A DNA stretch of 64,000 nt from Pelorhabdus rhamnosifermentans (GCF_018835585.1 NZ_JAHGVE010000001.1:124001-188000); one strand, 5' to 3'. Shown: positions 1 through 9,641, counted from the stretch's first letter. Translations and numbers: made by a program. Notes: generated by a model from the letters alone, not told the origin.

Positions 1-1
1 T

Positions 2-1309
2 CATGAAGTTCTTTTATTAGATAGTTGTGCAGAACAAATCGATTTGAGTGAAACTATAAAAAGAGTAACAGCATTTCAACCTCAGCTCATTGTTATTGAT
101 ACAAGTACACCTAGTATTGATAATGATATTTTGTGTGCTAATCAATTAAAAGAAATTCAAACAAGACCTTTTATCTGCTTAGTTGGAACACATCCATCCG
201 TATTAACTAATGCGGTTATGAATAGTAGTGCGCAAATAGATGCTGTAGCAAGACATGAGTATGACTATACATTAGTAGATTTAGCTTCATGTTTAGAAAA
301 AAATCAATCGTTAAGTAATGTCTTAGGATTATCTTTTCGAGAAGATGATCAAATTATACATAATAATGATCGGCCATACATCGAAAATTTGGATAATATG
401 CCATTTGTATCTCAGGTATATAAAGAACATTTAAACGTTCATAATTATTTTTTTGCTGCAGGCGAATTTCCCATGGTTATGATTATTACTGGACGTGGAT
501 GTCCGTCACGATGCTTTTTCTGCGTTTACCCGCAGACCTTTCATGGTCATAAATATCGTTTACGCAGTGCAAAAAATGTAGTGGATGAGTTTCAATATAT
601 AGCAGAACAAATGCCACATATAAAATCTATTGGTATCGAGGATGATACATTTACAGCCAATCCTGCTCGTGTAAGAGAAATATGCAAACTTATTATTGAA
701 CGTGGAATTAATAGTAAGTTAAACTGGTGGGCTAATACCAGGGTTAATCTTGATTATGAAACGATGGTAATGATGAAGAAGGCTGGGTGCCGACTAGTTA
801 TCCCAGGGTTTGAATCGGGTGACCAAGAAATTTTAAATAATATTCATAAAGGAATAAGGGTAGAGCAATCAATTAAATTTGTCGAAAATGCAAAAAAAGC
901 GGGCCTTTTAGTACACGGGTGTTTTATGGTTGGTAACAAAGGGGAGACAAAGGAAAGCATGAAAAGGACGTTAGAGTTTGCTTTAAAATTAAATCCTGAT
1001 ACGGCACAGTTTTTTCCTTTAATTCCCTACCCGGGGACAGAAGCATTTCAATGGGCTAGAGAAAATGGATATTTGACTACGCAAAAATTTTCAGAGTGGT
1101 TAACTGAAGATGGATTACATCAATGCGTTTTGGATTTACCTAATTTGAAGAGTCAAGAGTTAGTCGCTTTTTGTAATGAAGCGAGAAAAAAATATTATTT
1201 GCGTCCTAGGTATATAATTTATAAATTGGGTCAAATGATTAAATCAAAAGAAGAATGTAAACGCACAATGAAATCATTTAAACAATTTTATAAATTTTTA
1301 TTAAAATAA
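2..1309 (+). CDS. B12-binding radical SAM protein, 5' end cut by window edge
   Basis: The frame is open to the left edge, so the start lies outside the window; a TTG at 44 is in frame but is probably internal. The visible N-terminal part resembles the end of a cobalamin-binding Rossmann domain (QLIVIDTSTPSID). A radical SAM core follows with the 4Fe-4S motif GRGCPSRCFFC (CxxxCxxC, near nt 492-525), then the EDDTF and NTRVN strands and a C-terminal helical part. B12-binding radical SAM enzymes often do C-methylation or ring rearrangements. The substrate cannot be read from sequence; the setting in a polysaccharide cluster suggests a sugar or lipid carrier (inference). The next gene starts 27 nt downstream. 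Confidence 0.85.
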   Translation, partial: HEVLLLDSCAEQIDLSETIKRVTAFQPQLIVIDTSTPSIDNDILCANQLKEIQTRPFICLVGTHPSVLTNAVMNSSAQIDAVARHEYDYTLVDLASCLEKNQSLSNVLGLSFREDDQIIHNNDRPYIENLDNMPFVSQVYKEHLNVHNYFFAAGEFPMVMIITGRGCPSRCFFCVYPQTFHGHKYRLRSAKNVVDEFQYIAEQMPHIKSIGIEDDTFTANPARVREICKLIIERGINSKLNWWANTRVNLDYETMVMMKKAGCRLVIPGFESGDQEILNNIHKGIRVEQSIKFVENAKKAGLLVHGCFMVGNKGETKESMKRTLEFALKLNPDTAQFFPLIPYPGTEAFQWARENGYLTTQKFSEWLTEDGLHQCVLDLPNLKSQELVAFCNEARKKYYLRPRYIIYKLGQMIKSKEECKRTMKSFKQFYKFLLK

Positions 1310-1336
1310 ATATATGTCGGAGGTTAACATATCCGA

Positions 1337-2170
1337 ATGCGAAAAAGCCTTTATGAAGATTATGATAATATTGTTTCTATTATAACTCCTGCCTATAATT
1401 CTGCTAATTGTATTTCTGCTACAATTGAATCTGTGCTAAGACAAACATATATAAAATGGGAAATGATAATTGTAGATGATTGTTCAGATGATTATACGAT
1501 TGATGTTGTGCGCACGTATGAACGCTTAGATGACCGAATTAAGTTGATTCGTTTAGATAAGAACCAAGGGGTTGCTAATGCAAGAAATATTGGCATGAAA
1601 TGTTCTAAGGGGCGTTATATAGCCTTTTTAGATAGTGATGATATTTGGTTGGAAAAAAAATTAGAATGTCAACTTGCATTTATGAAAGAACGGAATATAG
1701 GTTTTTCATTTACTCAGTATTGTCAATTTGTTGATGACGTGAAAAAGAGCAAACAAATTATTCATGTACCTGATCGCGTCCAATATAGAGATTTGTTAAA
1801 AGGAAATGTAATTGGTTGTTTAACAGTAATTATTGATCGTCAAAAAATACCTCCATTTAATATGAGAAAAGAATATCATGAGGATTATATTGCATGGCTA
1901 GAAATTTTAAAGCAAGGATTTGCTGCTTATGGGTATAATGAAGACTTAGCTAGATATCGCATTTCTAGTAGCTCTGTTTCAAGTAATAAGAAAAAAAGTG
2001 CATCATGGACATGGAATATTTACCGCAATATTGAAAAATTGTCTATTATTGAATCAATTTATTATTTTTTATGGTATGTTCTGAGAGGAATATCGAAGCA
2101 TAGAATTACCCCAATAAAAGGGGGGATTTTGAAAAATAGCAGGCTAAAGATAAAGAAAAATTACAAATAA
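1337..2170 (+). CDS. Family 2 glycosyltransferase
   Basis: This 277-residue GT-A fold enzyme opens with VSIITPAYNSANCI near residue 13, has the IIVDDCSDD nucleotide-binding strand, and the metal-binding FLDSDD motif near residue 97. No membrane segment is evident, so it is likely a peripheral cytoplasmic enzyme that adds one sugar to a lipid-linked intermediate. GGAGG lies 10 nt before the ATG. It sits between the radical SAM gene and the ATP-grasp gene in the same direction. Donor and acceptor cannot be read. Confidence 0.85.
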   Translation: MRKSLYEDYDNIVSIITPAYNSANCISATIESVLRQTYIKWEMIIVDDCSDDYTIDVVRTYERLDDRIKLIRLDKNQGVANARNIGMKCSKGRYIAFLDSDDIWLEKKLECQLAFMKERNIGFSFTQYCQFVDDVKKSKQIIHVPDRVQYRDLLKGNVIGCLTVIIDRQKIPPFNMRKEYHEDYIAWLEILKQGFAAYGYNEDLARYRISSSSVSSNKKKSASWTWNIYRNIEKLSIIESIYYFLWYVLRGISKHRITPIKGGILKNSRLKIKKNYK

Positions 2171-2262
2171 CTAGGCTAGAAGGCTTAAGCTTTTAAAGCT
2201 AAAATACTGCCATGTAAAGACCATTTTGAAGAAAACGTAAGAATATAGAGGGAGGAATTTAA

Positions 2263-3330
2263 ATGTCTAAAATTATAATAGCTGGTGCAGGTGGTGCACC
2301 AGCAGAAAATGTTATTAAATCATTAATAGAGGGCGATAAGAAGAATGAAGTTATTGGTATGGGTAGTGAACCCATGGACTTAATGCTTTCAATGGCAAGA
2401 AAAAAGTATTTTGTACCTTATGCAGTTGATGTAAACTATAAGAGTTCTTTGCTAAAACTATTAAACTCTGAAAAACCAGATTTAGTTCATTTTCAAAATG
2501 ACATTGAGATAAGAGAAGCATCAAGAATGAGAGAAGATATAATTGACACTGGAACTAAAATATATATGCCATCTAAAGAAACAATTGAAATCTGTGTTGA
2601 CAAATCTAAGTCAAGTTTAATATGGCAAAATGAAGGAATTAAAATACCAAAAACTATTGTATTAAATGAAGAAAAAGATTTAAAAAAGGCCTTTGAAACA
2701 TTAGCAAATAAGCAAGGAAAAATATGGATAAGAGCTGCTGAAGGTGGTGGCGGCAAAGGAGCACTTCCAGCCGATAATTATGAGTTTGCAAAAATATGGA
2801 TAGATAGATTTAATGGCTGGGGTAATTTTACTGCTGCTGAATTATTAGCTACAGATACAGTTACATGGTTATCTATTTGGTATGAAGGTGAGTTAGTTGT
2901 TGCGCAATCAAGAAAGAGAAATTCATGGAATTTTGGAAATAGAACTTTATCTGGAGTTACTGGAATTACAAGGGTTGGTGAAACTTATTCAGATGAAACT
3001 GTAAATAAAGTAGCTATGGATTCTATACTATCAATAGATAAAAAACCTAATGGAATATATGGAGTAGATATGACTTATGATTTTAATGGTTTTCCAAACC
3101 CGACTGAGATAAATATATCTAGGTTTTTTACAACTGTATACTTCTTTACGAAAGCGGGACTTAATATGCCACAAATTTTTGCTGATATAGTATTGCACAA
3201 TAAATTTCCTAAACTACAGAAAAAAATAAACCCGTTACCAGATGGATTAATGTGGATAAGAGGTATGGATAGAGAAGCACTATTAACTAACATGAACGAG
3301 ATAAAAAGTACTATTGTAGATATAAAGTAG
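2263..3330 (+). CDS. ATP-grasp ligase-like protein
   Basis: The 355-residue protein starts with a Rossmann-like IIIAGAGGAPAEN motif. A glycine-rich ATP-grasp loop (RAAEGGGGKGA, near residue 158) follows, and a metal-binding NPTEINISR motif (the E-x-N-x-R pattern) lies near residue 284. The family joins a carboxylate to an amine or thiol through an acyl phosphate. In a polysaccharide cluster it could attach an amino acid to an amino sugar (inference). GGAGG precedes the ATG, and the HAD gene follows after 10 nt. The gene is very AT-rich with many ATA and AGA codons, unlike the TPP gene two genes on. Confidence 0.8.
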   Translation: MSKIIIAGAGGAPAENVIKSLIEGDKKNEVIGMGSEPMDLMLSMARKKYFVPYAVDVNYKSSLLKLLNSEKPDLVHFQNDIEIREASRMREDIIDTGTKIYMPSKETIEICVDKSKSSLIWQNEGIKIPKTIVLNEEKDLKKAFETLANKQGKIWIRAAEGGGGKGALPADNYEFAKIWIDRFNGWGNFTAAELLATDTVTWLSIWYEGELVVAQSRKRNSWNFGNRTLSGVTGITRVGETYSDETVNKVAMDSILSIDKKPNGIYGVDMTYDFNGFPNPTEINISRFFTTVYFFTKAGLNMPQIFADIVLHNKFPKLQKKINPLPDGLMWIRGMDREALLTNMNEIKSTIVDIK

Positions 3331-3340
3331 AGGTAAAATT

Positions 3341-3970
3341 ATGAAGTTATTTAACTATATATTTACTGATTTAGATGGTCCAATATTAGATGGAAAATAC
3401 AAACACTACAATTGCTATAAAGATATAATTACAAATGGAGGAGGCAATGCAATAGATATAGATGAATATTGGGAGATGAAAAGGAATAGGGTTAAAAGAG
3501 ATGTATTACTTAAAATATCATTATATGGTAAAACGTATGATGATTATCTAAATGAATGGTTAGCTAAAATAGAAGAAATAAAATATTTAGATATGGATTT
3601 GCTAAAACCTAATGTAATACATACTTTAAAGAAATGGGAAAAAATAACTGATAATTTATATTTGGTAACAGCAAGGAGAAAAAAAGAAAATTTATATTAC
3701 CAATTGAATAACAATAATTTATTTGAATTATTTGATAAAATAGTTTGTTGTGATTTTGGAGTTGTCAATTCAAAATATATGAGCTTGAAAAATATCAGTA
3801 TAGATAAATACAGGGGGGTTTTTATAGGAGATACTGAAGAAGACATGAATACAGCAGAACTTTTACAAATAAAATCTATAGCTATTACAAATGGACTTAG
3901 AGAGAAAAAATATTTGAAAGCTAATTATTATTATGATGAAATTAAAGATATAAATATTTCGAGGTGCTAA
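3341..3970 (+). CDS. HAD-family phosphatase
   Basis: A 209-residue haloacid-dehalogenase-type hydrolase. Motif I is FTDLDGPIL (residues 8-16), motif II is the VTARR strand, and motif III/IV is FIGDTEEDM near residue 163. It probably removes a phosphate from a small sugar or acid. Its AT-rich codon use matches the ATP-grasp gene 10 nt upstream, and the next gene's ribosome site lies inside its last codons, so all three are probably co-translated. Substrate unknown. Confidence 0.8.
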   Translation: MKLFNYIFTDLDGPILDGKYKHYNCYKDIITNGGGNAIDIDEYWEMKRNRVKRDVLLKISLYGKTYDDYLNEWLAKIEEIKYLDMDLLKPNVIHTLKKWEKITDNLYLVTARRKKENLYYQLNNNNLFELFDKIVCCDFGVVNSKYMSLKNISIDKYRGVFIGDTEEDMNTAELLQIKSIAITNGLREKKYLKANYYYDEIKDINISRC

Positions 3971-3972
3971 TT

Positions 3973-5748
3973 ATGAAGCTTTCTGATTATGTGATGAAAT
4001 TTTTGAGCGATATTGAGGTCAAAAATATATTTGGTTTTCAAGGCGGCTCTATTGTACATTTAATAGATTCATTATATAAAAATCCGAAATTAGTTTATGT
4101 TCAAAATTATCATGAACAAGCTTCTGCGTTTTCAGCAGAAGCATATGCAAGAATTACTGGAAATATTGGAGTTGCATTGGTTTCGAATGGACCGGGTGCA
4201 ACAAATTTGGTGACTGGAATTGCAAATTCATATTTTGATTCAGTACCATGTTTATATTTAGCTGGACAAGCAAATACATACGCAATTAAAACTAACAATG
4301 ACATTCGTCAGCAAAGTTTTCAAGAAACAGATATCGTAACTATTGTAAAATCTATTACAAAATATGCTATAACAATAAAGGATCCTTCAAAAATTAGATT
4401 TTATTTAGAGAAAGCAGTATATTTGGCAAAAGAGGGTCGTCCTGGACCTGTATTAGTTGATATACCAATTGATATACAAACAGCAAATATTAGTGAAGAT
4501 ACATTATATAGTTTTTTTGATTCAGAAGAATTTGTAAAATTACAACAAAAAATTAAGCCAATTAATAGTCAGCAAGTTAAAGAAACTATGCAATTACTGA
4601 AGGAAAGTAAGTGTCCATTATTATTAGTTGGTGGGGGTGTGAGATTAGCAGATGGGATGAAATTAATACAGGATTTTGTGAGTATTACCGGGGTTCCTGT
4701 AGTAACATCTTTGATGGGATTAGATGCATTTCCTCATGATAATCCGAATTTTTGTGGCTTTCTTGGCTCATATGGTAATCGTAGTGCAAATTTCGCTGTT
4801 GCAAATGCTGACTTTATTCTAGTTGTGGGTTCAAGACTCGATCCTCGCCAGACAGGAGGAAATGTGAAACTTTTTGCAACGCATGCAAAAATAGTACATG
4901 TAGATATTGATCCTAATGAGCTTATGCGTGCAGTACCAGAAGCAATTAGCATCCAATCAAACTTAAAAGAATTTTTTAAAGTTGCTATATCAATAGTTAA
5001 AGAGAATCATTATTTATATTCAGCATGGATAGAACAAATAGAAGAATGGAAAAATAAATATCCTTCCTACCCATCACAAAATGATAAAGGTTATATTGAT
5101 CCAAATGAGTTTTTACATATATTGAGTCAAAACTTAAATCACCATGCAATTATTTGTTCTGATGTAGGACAAAACCAAATGTGGGTTGCTCAATCTTGCT
5201 TGCTTACCATTCAGCAAAGGCTTCTGAATTCCGGTGGACTGGGGTCGATGGGATATTCTTTACCAGCGGGTATTGGAGCATATTTTGCTGACCAAGATGC
5301 ACAGATTATTTGTGTTATGGGCGACGGTGGTATTCAGATGAATATTCAAGAATTACAAACGATAAAAAAAGAAAACATACCAGCCAAGATATTCATTATG
5401 AATAATCATTCACTTGGAATGATTCGTAGTGTTCATGAGAAGTATTTCAATGGAGCATGTTATGGTTCGGTCATTGATTATTCAGTTCCCGATTTTTCTA
5501 AATTGGCTGAAGCATATGGGTTGGAGTATACGCTTATTGAAACCAAGAATGATTTTTCAAAATTGAAAACTATACTTTGTGATAAAATTTCACGAATCAT
5601 CGAAGTAATAATTTCTGATTCGTCACAGACATATCCAGAGCCAACACCAGGGCGCGCATTAGAAGATCAATCACCTTTGTTGGATCGTGATGAATTTGAT
5701 AGAAATATCGATGTGTGTGTTGGGAGGGGAGTAAAATCAATTTATTAA
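3973..5748 (+). CDS. TPP-dependent acetolactate-synthase-like enzyme
   Basis: The protein has about 591 residues in three parts: N-terminal PYR domain with the catalytic glutamate in YHEQASAFSAE, central domain, and C-terminal PP domain with MGDGGIQMNIQEL...IMNN. ATG 3973 is chosen over GTG 3964 because GAGGTG lies at 3961-3966 with normal spacing. Length and domains match acetolactate synthase, but no ilv genes are near; it sits between a HAD gene and a sugar epimerase/reductase. A close functional parallel is YerE of yersiniose synthesis, which transfers a two-carbon unit from pyruvate to a 4-keto sugar (established for YerE, inferred here). The reductase-like gene overlaps its 3' end. Confidence 0.85.
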   Translation: MKLSDYVMKFLSDIEVKNIFGFQGGSIVHLIDSLYKNPKLVYVQNYHEQASAFSAEAYARITGNIGVALVSNGPGATNLVTGIANSYFDSVPCLYLAGQANTYAIKTNNDIRQQSFQETDIVTIVKSITKYAITIKDPSKIRFYLEKAVYLAKEGRPGPVLVDIPIDIQTANISEDTLYSFFDSEEFVKLQQKIKPINSQQVKETMQLLKESKCPLLLVGGGVRLADGMKLIQDFVSITGVPVVTSLMGLDAFPHDNPNFCGFLGSYGNRSANFAVANADFILVVGSRLDPRQTGGNVKLFATHAKIVHVDIDPNELMRAVPEAISIQSNLKEFFKVAISIVKENHYLYSAWIEQIEEWKNKYPSYPSQNDKGYIDPNEFLHILSQNLNHHAIICSDVGQNQMWVAQSCLLTIQQRLLNSGGLGSMGYSLPAGIGAYFADQDAQIICVMGDGGIQMNIQELQTIKKENIPAKIFIMNNHSLGMIRSVHEKYFNGACYGSVIDYSVPDFSKLAEAYGLEYTLIETKNDFSKLKTILCDKISRIIEVIISDSSQTYPEPTPGRALEDQSPLLDRDEFDRNIDVCVGRGVKSIY

Positions 5749-6650
5749 TAACAGGTGCAAGTGGTTTTGTAGGAACAAATTTGTTATCTGTATTAAATGG
5801 TAGTGATGATTATAGGGATATTACTTGTTTCGCTTTGACTTCTAAGAAAATAGAAAATTGTATTTGTATTAATCACAAAAATTATACATATACAAAAGAG
5901 AAACTTTTAAATAGCGGACTTACCCATGTCGATGCGGTTATACATTTGGGTGCTTTTACACCAAAGGATGCTAATGAGTCTGATAATTTAAGGGGGGCAT
6001 TTGCAAATATTAAAAATACATTACATTTAATAGAGAATCTTCCCAATAAGCCATCAAAATTTATTTTTATTAGTTCTACATCAGTATATCCGTGTTCTGA
6101 TTCTGTAATAGATGAAAGTGTCAAAGAAGAGCCTGAATCTATGTATGGGGATTCTAAACTTTATTGTGAAAAAATGATTGGGAAGTATTGTAATGATAAT
6201 AACATCAACTATCAAATATTGCGATTAGGCCCGATATATGGTAAGGGCGAAGAAACATATAAGCGGTTGATTACTATTACTTTAAAGCGGTTGGTAGATA
6301 ATATACCACCTTATATTGTAAATGGTGGAGAAATAATACGCTCCTTTATTCATGTGAGTGATGTATGTAATATTATTCTAAAATCATTAAAGCTGGAAAA
6401 GCCAGTTGGACCAATCAATGTTGTGTCCAATCAAGAATATAAAATTGCAGATTTAATCCAATTATGTATAACTGTTTCCCAACGTAAATTAAAGCCTGAA
6501 AATGTACATACGGAAATGCCAGATAAACATCAGCGCTTTAATAATGAAAAGATGTTAAAGTGGCTGGATTGTGAGCATGTTAAAATTTGGGATGGTCTTT
6601 ACGAAGAATACGCTTATATCTTAAATAAATGCTGCCCAAAAGATAGTTAA
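5715..6650 (+). CDS. NAD-dependent epimerase/dehydratase/reductase
   Basis: An extended short-chain dehydrogenase with the NAD loop LITGASGFVGTN, the STSVYP strand and the catalytic YxxxK as YGDSK near residue 143. It ends in a sugar-binding part. Family members act on nucleotide sugars as epimerases, dehydratases or ketoreductases. The start is unusual: GTG 5715 is the only usual codon, yet the ribosome site GGGAGGGG (5722-5729) lies after it and points to an ATC at 5736 (reading I-N-L-L-I-T-G). The gene overlaps the TPP gene by 13 to 34 nt, so coupling is likely. It could reduce the keto group left after a two-carbon transfer (inference). Confidence 0.8.
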   Translation: MCWEGSKINLLITGASGFVGTNLLSVLNGSDDYRDITCFALTSKKIENCICINHKNYTYTKEKLLNSGLTHVDAVIHLGAFTPKDANESDNLRGAFANIKNTLHLIENLPNKPSKFIFISSTSVYPCSDSVIDESVKEEPESMYGDSKLYCEKMIGKYCNDNNINYQILRLGPIYGKGEETYKRLITITLKRLVDNIPPYIVNGGEIIRSFIHVSDVCNIILKSLKLEKPVGPINVVSNQEYKIADLIQLCITVSQRKLKPENVHTEMPDKHQRFNNEKMLKWLDCEHVKIWDGLYEEYAYILNKCCPKDS

Positions 6651-6663
6651 GGAGCTTAGTAAT

Positions 6664-7071
6664 ATGTATAATTGTTCATTAATTAAGTTTAAAGATATTA
6701 CAGATAAATATGGGCACCTAACACCAATAGAATCTAAGATTGACATTCCATTTGAAGTAAAGAGAATTTATTATATTACAAAAGTTGAACAAGGAACAAC
6801 ACGTGGTTTTCATTCCCACAGAAAGCTACATCAAGTACTTATTTGTCTCAATGGGTCTGTAAAAATAAAAATTAAAAACCCTAATGAGGAAGAAATTATT
6901 GAGTTAAACGATCCATCCATTGGATTATATATAGGACCTTATGTATGGAGAGAGATGTTTGACTTTACTGAAGGAAATGTTCTTTTGGTTCTTGCCTCAG
7001 AATATTATGACGAAGATGATTATATTAGGAATTATGATTTTTATTTAGAAGAAGCGAAAAAAAGATATTGA
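6664..7071 (+). CDS. fdtA: Sugar 3,4-ketoisomerase, FdtA-like cupin
   Basis: A 135-residue single cupin of the FdtA/QdtA/WxcM-C family. The signature TRGFHSHRKLHQVLICLNG is visible near residue 45; the two histidines of HSH are active-site residues in the family. It converts dTDP-4-keto-6-deoxyglucose to the 3-keto isomer. The aminotransferase 17 nt downstream is the usual partner. FdtA and QdtA differ in C4 configuration and cannot be separated by eye. The dTDP-sugar precursor could come from rmlA and rmlB, 27 kb downstream. Confidence 0.85.
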   Translation: MYNCSLIKFKDITDKYGHLTPIESKIDIPFEVKRIYYITKVEQGTTRGFHSHRKLHQVLICLNGSVKIKIKNPNEEEIIELNDPSIGLYIGPYVWREMFDFTEGNVLLVLASEYYDEDDYIRNYDFYLEEAKKRY

Positions 7072-7087
7072 AAGAAGTGGGTAGTAA

Positions 7088-8185
7088 ATGAATATACCGT
7101 TTGTAAGTTTTGAACCTATGCACAAAGAAATTGAAAATGAGATACTAAGTAAATTCAAAGAAGTATATAAAAAAAATTGGTTTATACAAGGTGAAGAAGT
7201 AGAAAAATTCGAAGAAGAATTTGCCGAGTTTTGTGAAGCTAAATATTGTATTGGTTGTGGAAATGGTCTTGATGCACTTTACCTAATTTTAAGAGGTTAT
7301 GATATATGTGAAGGTGACGAAGTAATAGTTCCTTCAAACACATATATAGCTACAGCATTGGCAGTTTCATATACAGGTGCTAAGCCAATATTTGTTGAAC
7401 CAGACATAAATACATATAATATAGATCCAGAACTTATTGAAAAGGCTATAACTAATCAAACAAAGGCTATAATTGCGGTTCATCTATATGGGCAACCCGC
7501 TAATATGAATGAGATAAATAGTATAGCTAAAAAATATAATTTGAAAGTTATAGAAGATTCAGCTCAATCTCATGGCGCTTTATATAAAGGTAAAAAGGTT
7601 GGAAGCTTAGGAGATGCATCAGGCTTTAGTTTTTATCCAGGCAAGAATTTAGGAGCGCTTGGAGATGCAGGGGCTGTAGTAACAAATAACAAAGAATTAG
7701 CAGATAAAATAAGGGCTATAGCAAATTATGGCTCTGATAGAAAATATCATCATATATATAAAGGCACAAATTCAAGACTTGATGAAGTTCAAGCAGCATT
7801 TTTAAGAATTAAATTGAGATATCTTAATAAATGGAATGAAGAAAGAAGAAAAACTGCACAGAAATATATTGATGGTATTAAAAGTCCTAAAATAATAAAG
7901 CCAGTAGAAGCAGATTATGCAGGACATGTATGGCATTTATTTGTTGTAAGAACAGAAAAAAGAAATGAATTTCAAAAATATTTAAATGATAATGGAATAG
8001 GTACGACTATACATTACCCAATACCCATGCATATACAAAGAGCTTATGAAGATTTGAAAATAAGCAAAGGTACTTTCCCAATAGCCGAAAAAATATCTAG
8101 TGAAGTTATAAGCTTGCCTATGTGGTATGGGATGAAGGATGAAGAAATTGAATATGTAATAGAGAGAATAAGTAACTGGAGATAA
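7088..8185 (+). CDS. fdtB: DegT/DnrJ/EryC1 sugar aminotransferase, FdtB-like
   Basis: A 365-residue PLP-dependent aspartate-aminotransferase-fold enzyme. It shows [10 protein letters not shown], where the aspartate contacts PLP, and [16 protein letters not shown], where the lysine forms the Schiff base. These are typical of the 3-amino-3,6-dideoxyhexose transaminases FdtB and QdtB. It follows the ketoisomerase gene, so the pair should make a dTDP-3-amino-3,6-dideoxy sugar. No acetyltransferase (FdtC) is next to it in the window. Codon use is strongly AT-biased, like the flippase that starts 4 nt later. Confidence 0.88.
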   Translation: MNIPFVSFEPMHKEIENEILSKFKEVYKKNWFIQGEEVEKFEEEFAEFCEAKYCIGCGNGLDALYLILRGYDICEGDEVIVPSNTYIATALAVSYTGAKPIFVEPDINTYNIDPELIEKAITNQTKAIIAVHLYGQPANMNEINSIAKKYNLKVIEDSAQSHGALYKGKKVGSLGDASGFSFYPGKNLGALGDAGAVVTNNKELADKIRAIANYGSDRKYHHIYKGTNSRLDEVQAAFLRIKLRYLNKWNEERRKTAQKYIDGIKSPKIIKPVEADYAGHVWHLFVVRTEKRNEFQKYLNDNGIGTTIHYPIPMHIQRAYEDLKISKGTFPIAEKISSEVISLPMWYGMKDEEIEYVIERISNWR

Positions 8186-8188
8186 CGA

Positions 8189-9640
8189 ATGAGCAATAGC
8201 AGAACGAAGCTATTTTTAGAAAATTTTTTTGTATATGGAATAGGAAGTATAATAAGCAAGATAGTTCCATTTATTATGCTTCCTATTGTTACAAGACTTA
8301 TGCCTAATTCCTTTTATTATGGACTTAACGATATATCCAATATAGTTGTTTCCTTCGGTTCAGCAATAGCAATCATGGGAATGTATGATGCTATGTTTAG
8401 AATGTTTTTTGATAAGGCTGATTTAGAATATAAGAAATCCGTATGTTCTAGTGCTTTTTACTTTGTAACAATAACTTCAATAATTGCATTTACTGTGTTA
8501 ATTGTGTTTAAAAGATTTTTTTCAAATTTGTTTTTTAGTTCCTATGAATATAGTAATCTATTAATAATTACGGCACTGACAATTTTAATAGGAACTACTA
8601 ATGGAATAATTTCAGCACCAACAAGAATGCTCAATAAAAGAAAAATTTTCTTAATAACAAATACAGTAACACCTGTAATTTCATATTGTATAGCTATTCC
8701 ACTTTTAATTCAAGGAATGTATGTTTTAGCATTGCCACTTGCCGGATTATTCGCGTCATTGTCAATGTTGATAACTTTTTTTATTTTAAATTCAAATTGG
8801 TTTGAATTTAAAAAGGTAGATAAAAAGTTAATAAAGCAAATGCTAAGAATAGGATTACCATTACTACCGAATTTTTTAATATATTGGATATTTAATTCTT
8901 TTGATAGAATGATGATAGCAAAATTTATGGGAAATGATAGTGTCGGTATTTATGGCGTAGGTGCAAGAGTAGCTTCTATTAGTCAATTTATCTATATTGC
9001 TTTTGCTGGTGGATGGCAATATTTTGCTTTTTCCACCATGCGAGATGACGATCAAGTAGAAATGACATCGAGAATATTTGAATACTTAGGTATAATTTCA
9101 TTTGTTGCTACGATGGTTTTAACTTCAATAAGTGATTTTATATTTCAATTACTCTTTGTAGGAGATTATGTTAAAGGGTCAATAGTATTTCCATATATGT
9201 TCTTATCTCCATTACTTCTGATGTTGTATCAAACGATTGGAAATCAATTCATAGTAACCAAAAGAACAGGGCCCTCTGCTATGATATTAAGTTTTGGTGC
9301 AATAACAAATATAGTGGTAAATTATCTTTTAATTCCTGTAATTGGTATAGAAGGGGCTGCCATCGGAACTTTATTAGGATATGTAGTTTCTGTTATAATA
9401 TGTTCAGTAGTTCTAACGAAGATGAAGCTAGTTAGTATATCAAATAAATTTATTTTAAGTAGTTTCATAGCAGTATTGTTTTTTATTTTATGGAGATTAA
9501 TATTTAGATATAGTATACTATTAAGTTTATTATTAAGTCTTATATGCTTGATACTTTACTGTTATTTGTATAAAAAAGATTTGAAAATTGCATTTGGAAA
9601 ATTAAGAAATCAATTCAAAATTTTGTGGTGCAATATCTAA
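8189..9640 (+). CDS. Wzx-type flippase / polysaccharide transporter
   Basis: A 483-residue integral membrane protein of the MATE-like MOP superfamily with about 12 to 14 hydrophobic segments. The N-terminal segment IGSIISKIVPFIMLPIVTRL is typical of Wzx/RfbX proteins. It would move undecaprenyl-linked repeat units across the inner membrane. It is the last intact gene of the first polysaccharide block. A second, unrelated-looking flippase lies at 31033-32451, so two glycans are likely made. Confidence 0.88.
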   Translation: MSNSRTKLFLENFFVYGIGSIISKIVPFIMLPIVTRLMPNSFYYGLNDISNIVVSFGSAIAIMGMYDAMFRMFFDKADLEYKKSVCSSAFYFVTITSIIAFTVLIVFKRFFSNLFFSSYEYSNLLIITALTILIGTTNGIISAPTRMLNKRKIFLITNTVTPVISYCIAIPLLIQGMYVLALPLAGLFASLSMLITFFILNSNWFEFKKVDKKLIKQMLRIGLPLLPNFLIYWIFNSFDRMMIAKFMGNDSVGIYGVGARVASISQFIYIAFAGGWQYFAFSTMRDDDQVEMTSRIFEYLGIISFVATMVLTSISDFIFQLLFVGDYVKGSIVFPYMFLSPLLLMLYQTIGNQFIVTKRTGPSAMILSFGAITNIVVNYLLIPVIGIEGAAIGTLLGYVVSVIICSVVLTKMKLVSISNKFILSSFIAVLFFILWRLIFRYSILLSLLLSLICLILYCYLYKKDLKIAFGKLRNQFKILWCNI

Positions 9641-9641
9641 T

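Noticed and set aside
3973-5748. True acetolactate synthase or phosphonopyruvate decarboxylase
   Set aside because: No ilvN, ilvC, ilvD or phosphonate genes are near, and the length does not suit phosphonopyruvate decarboxylase; the context is sugar genes.
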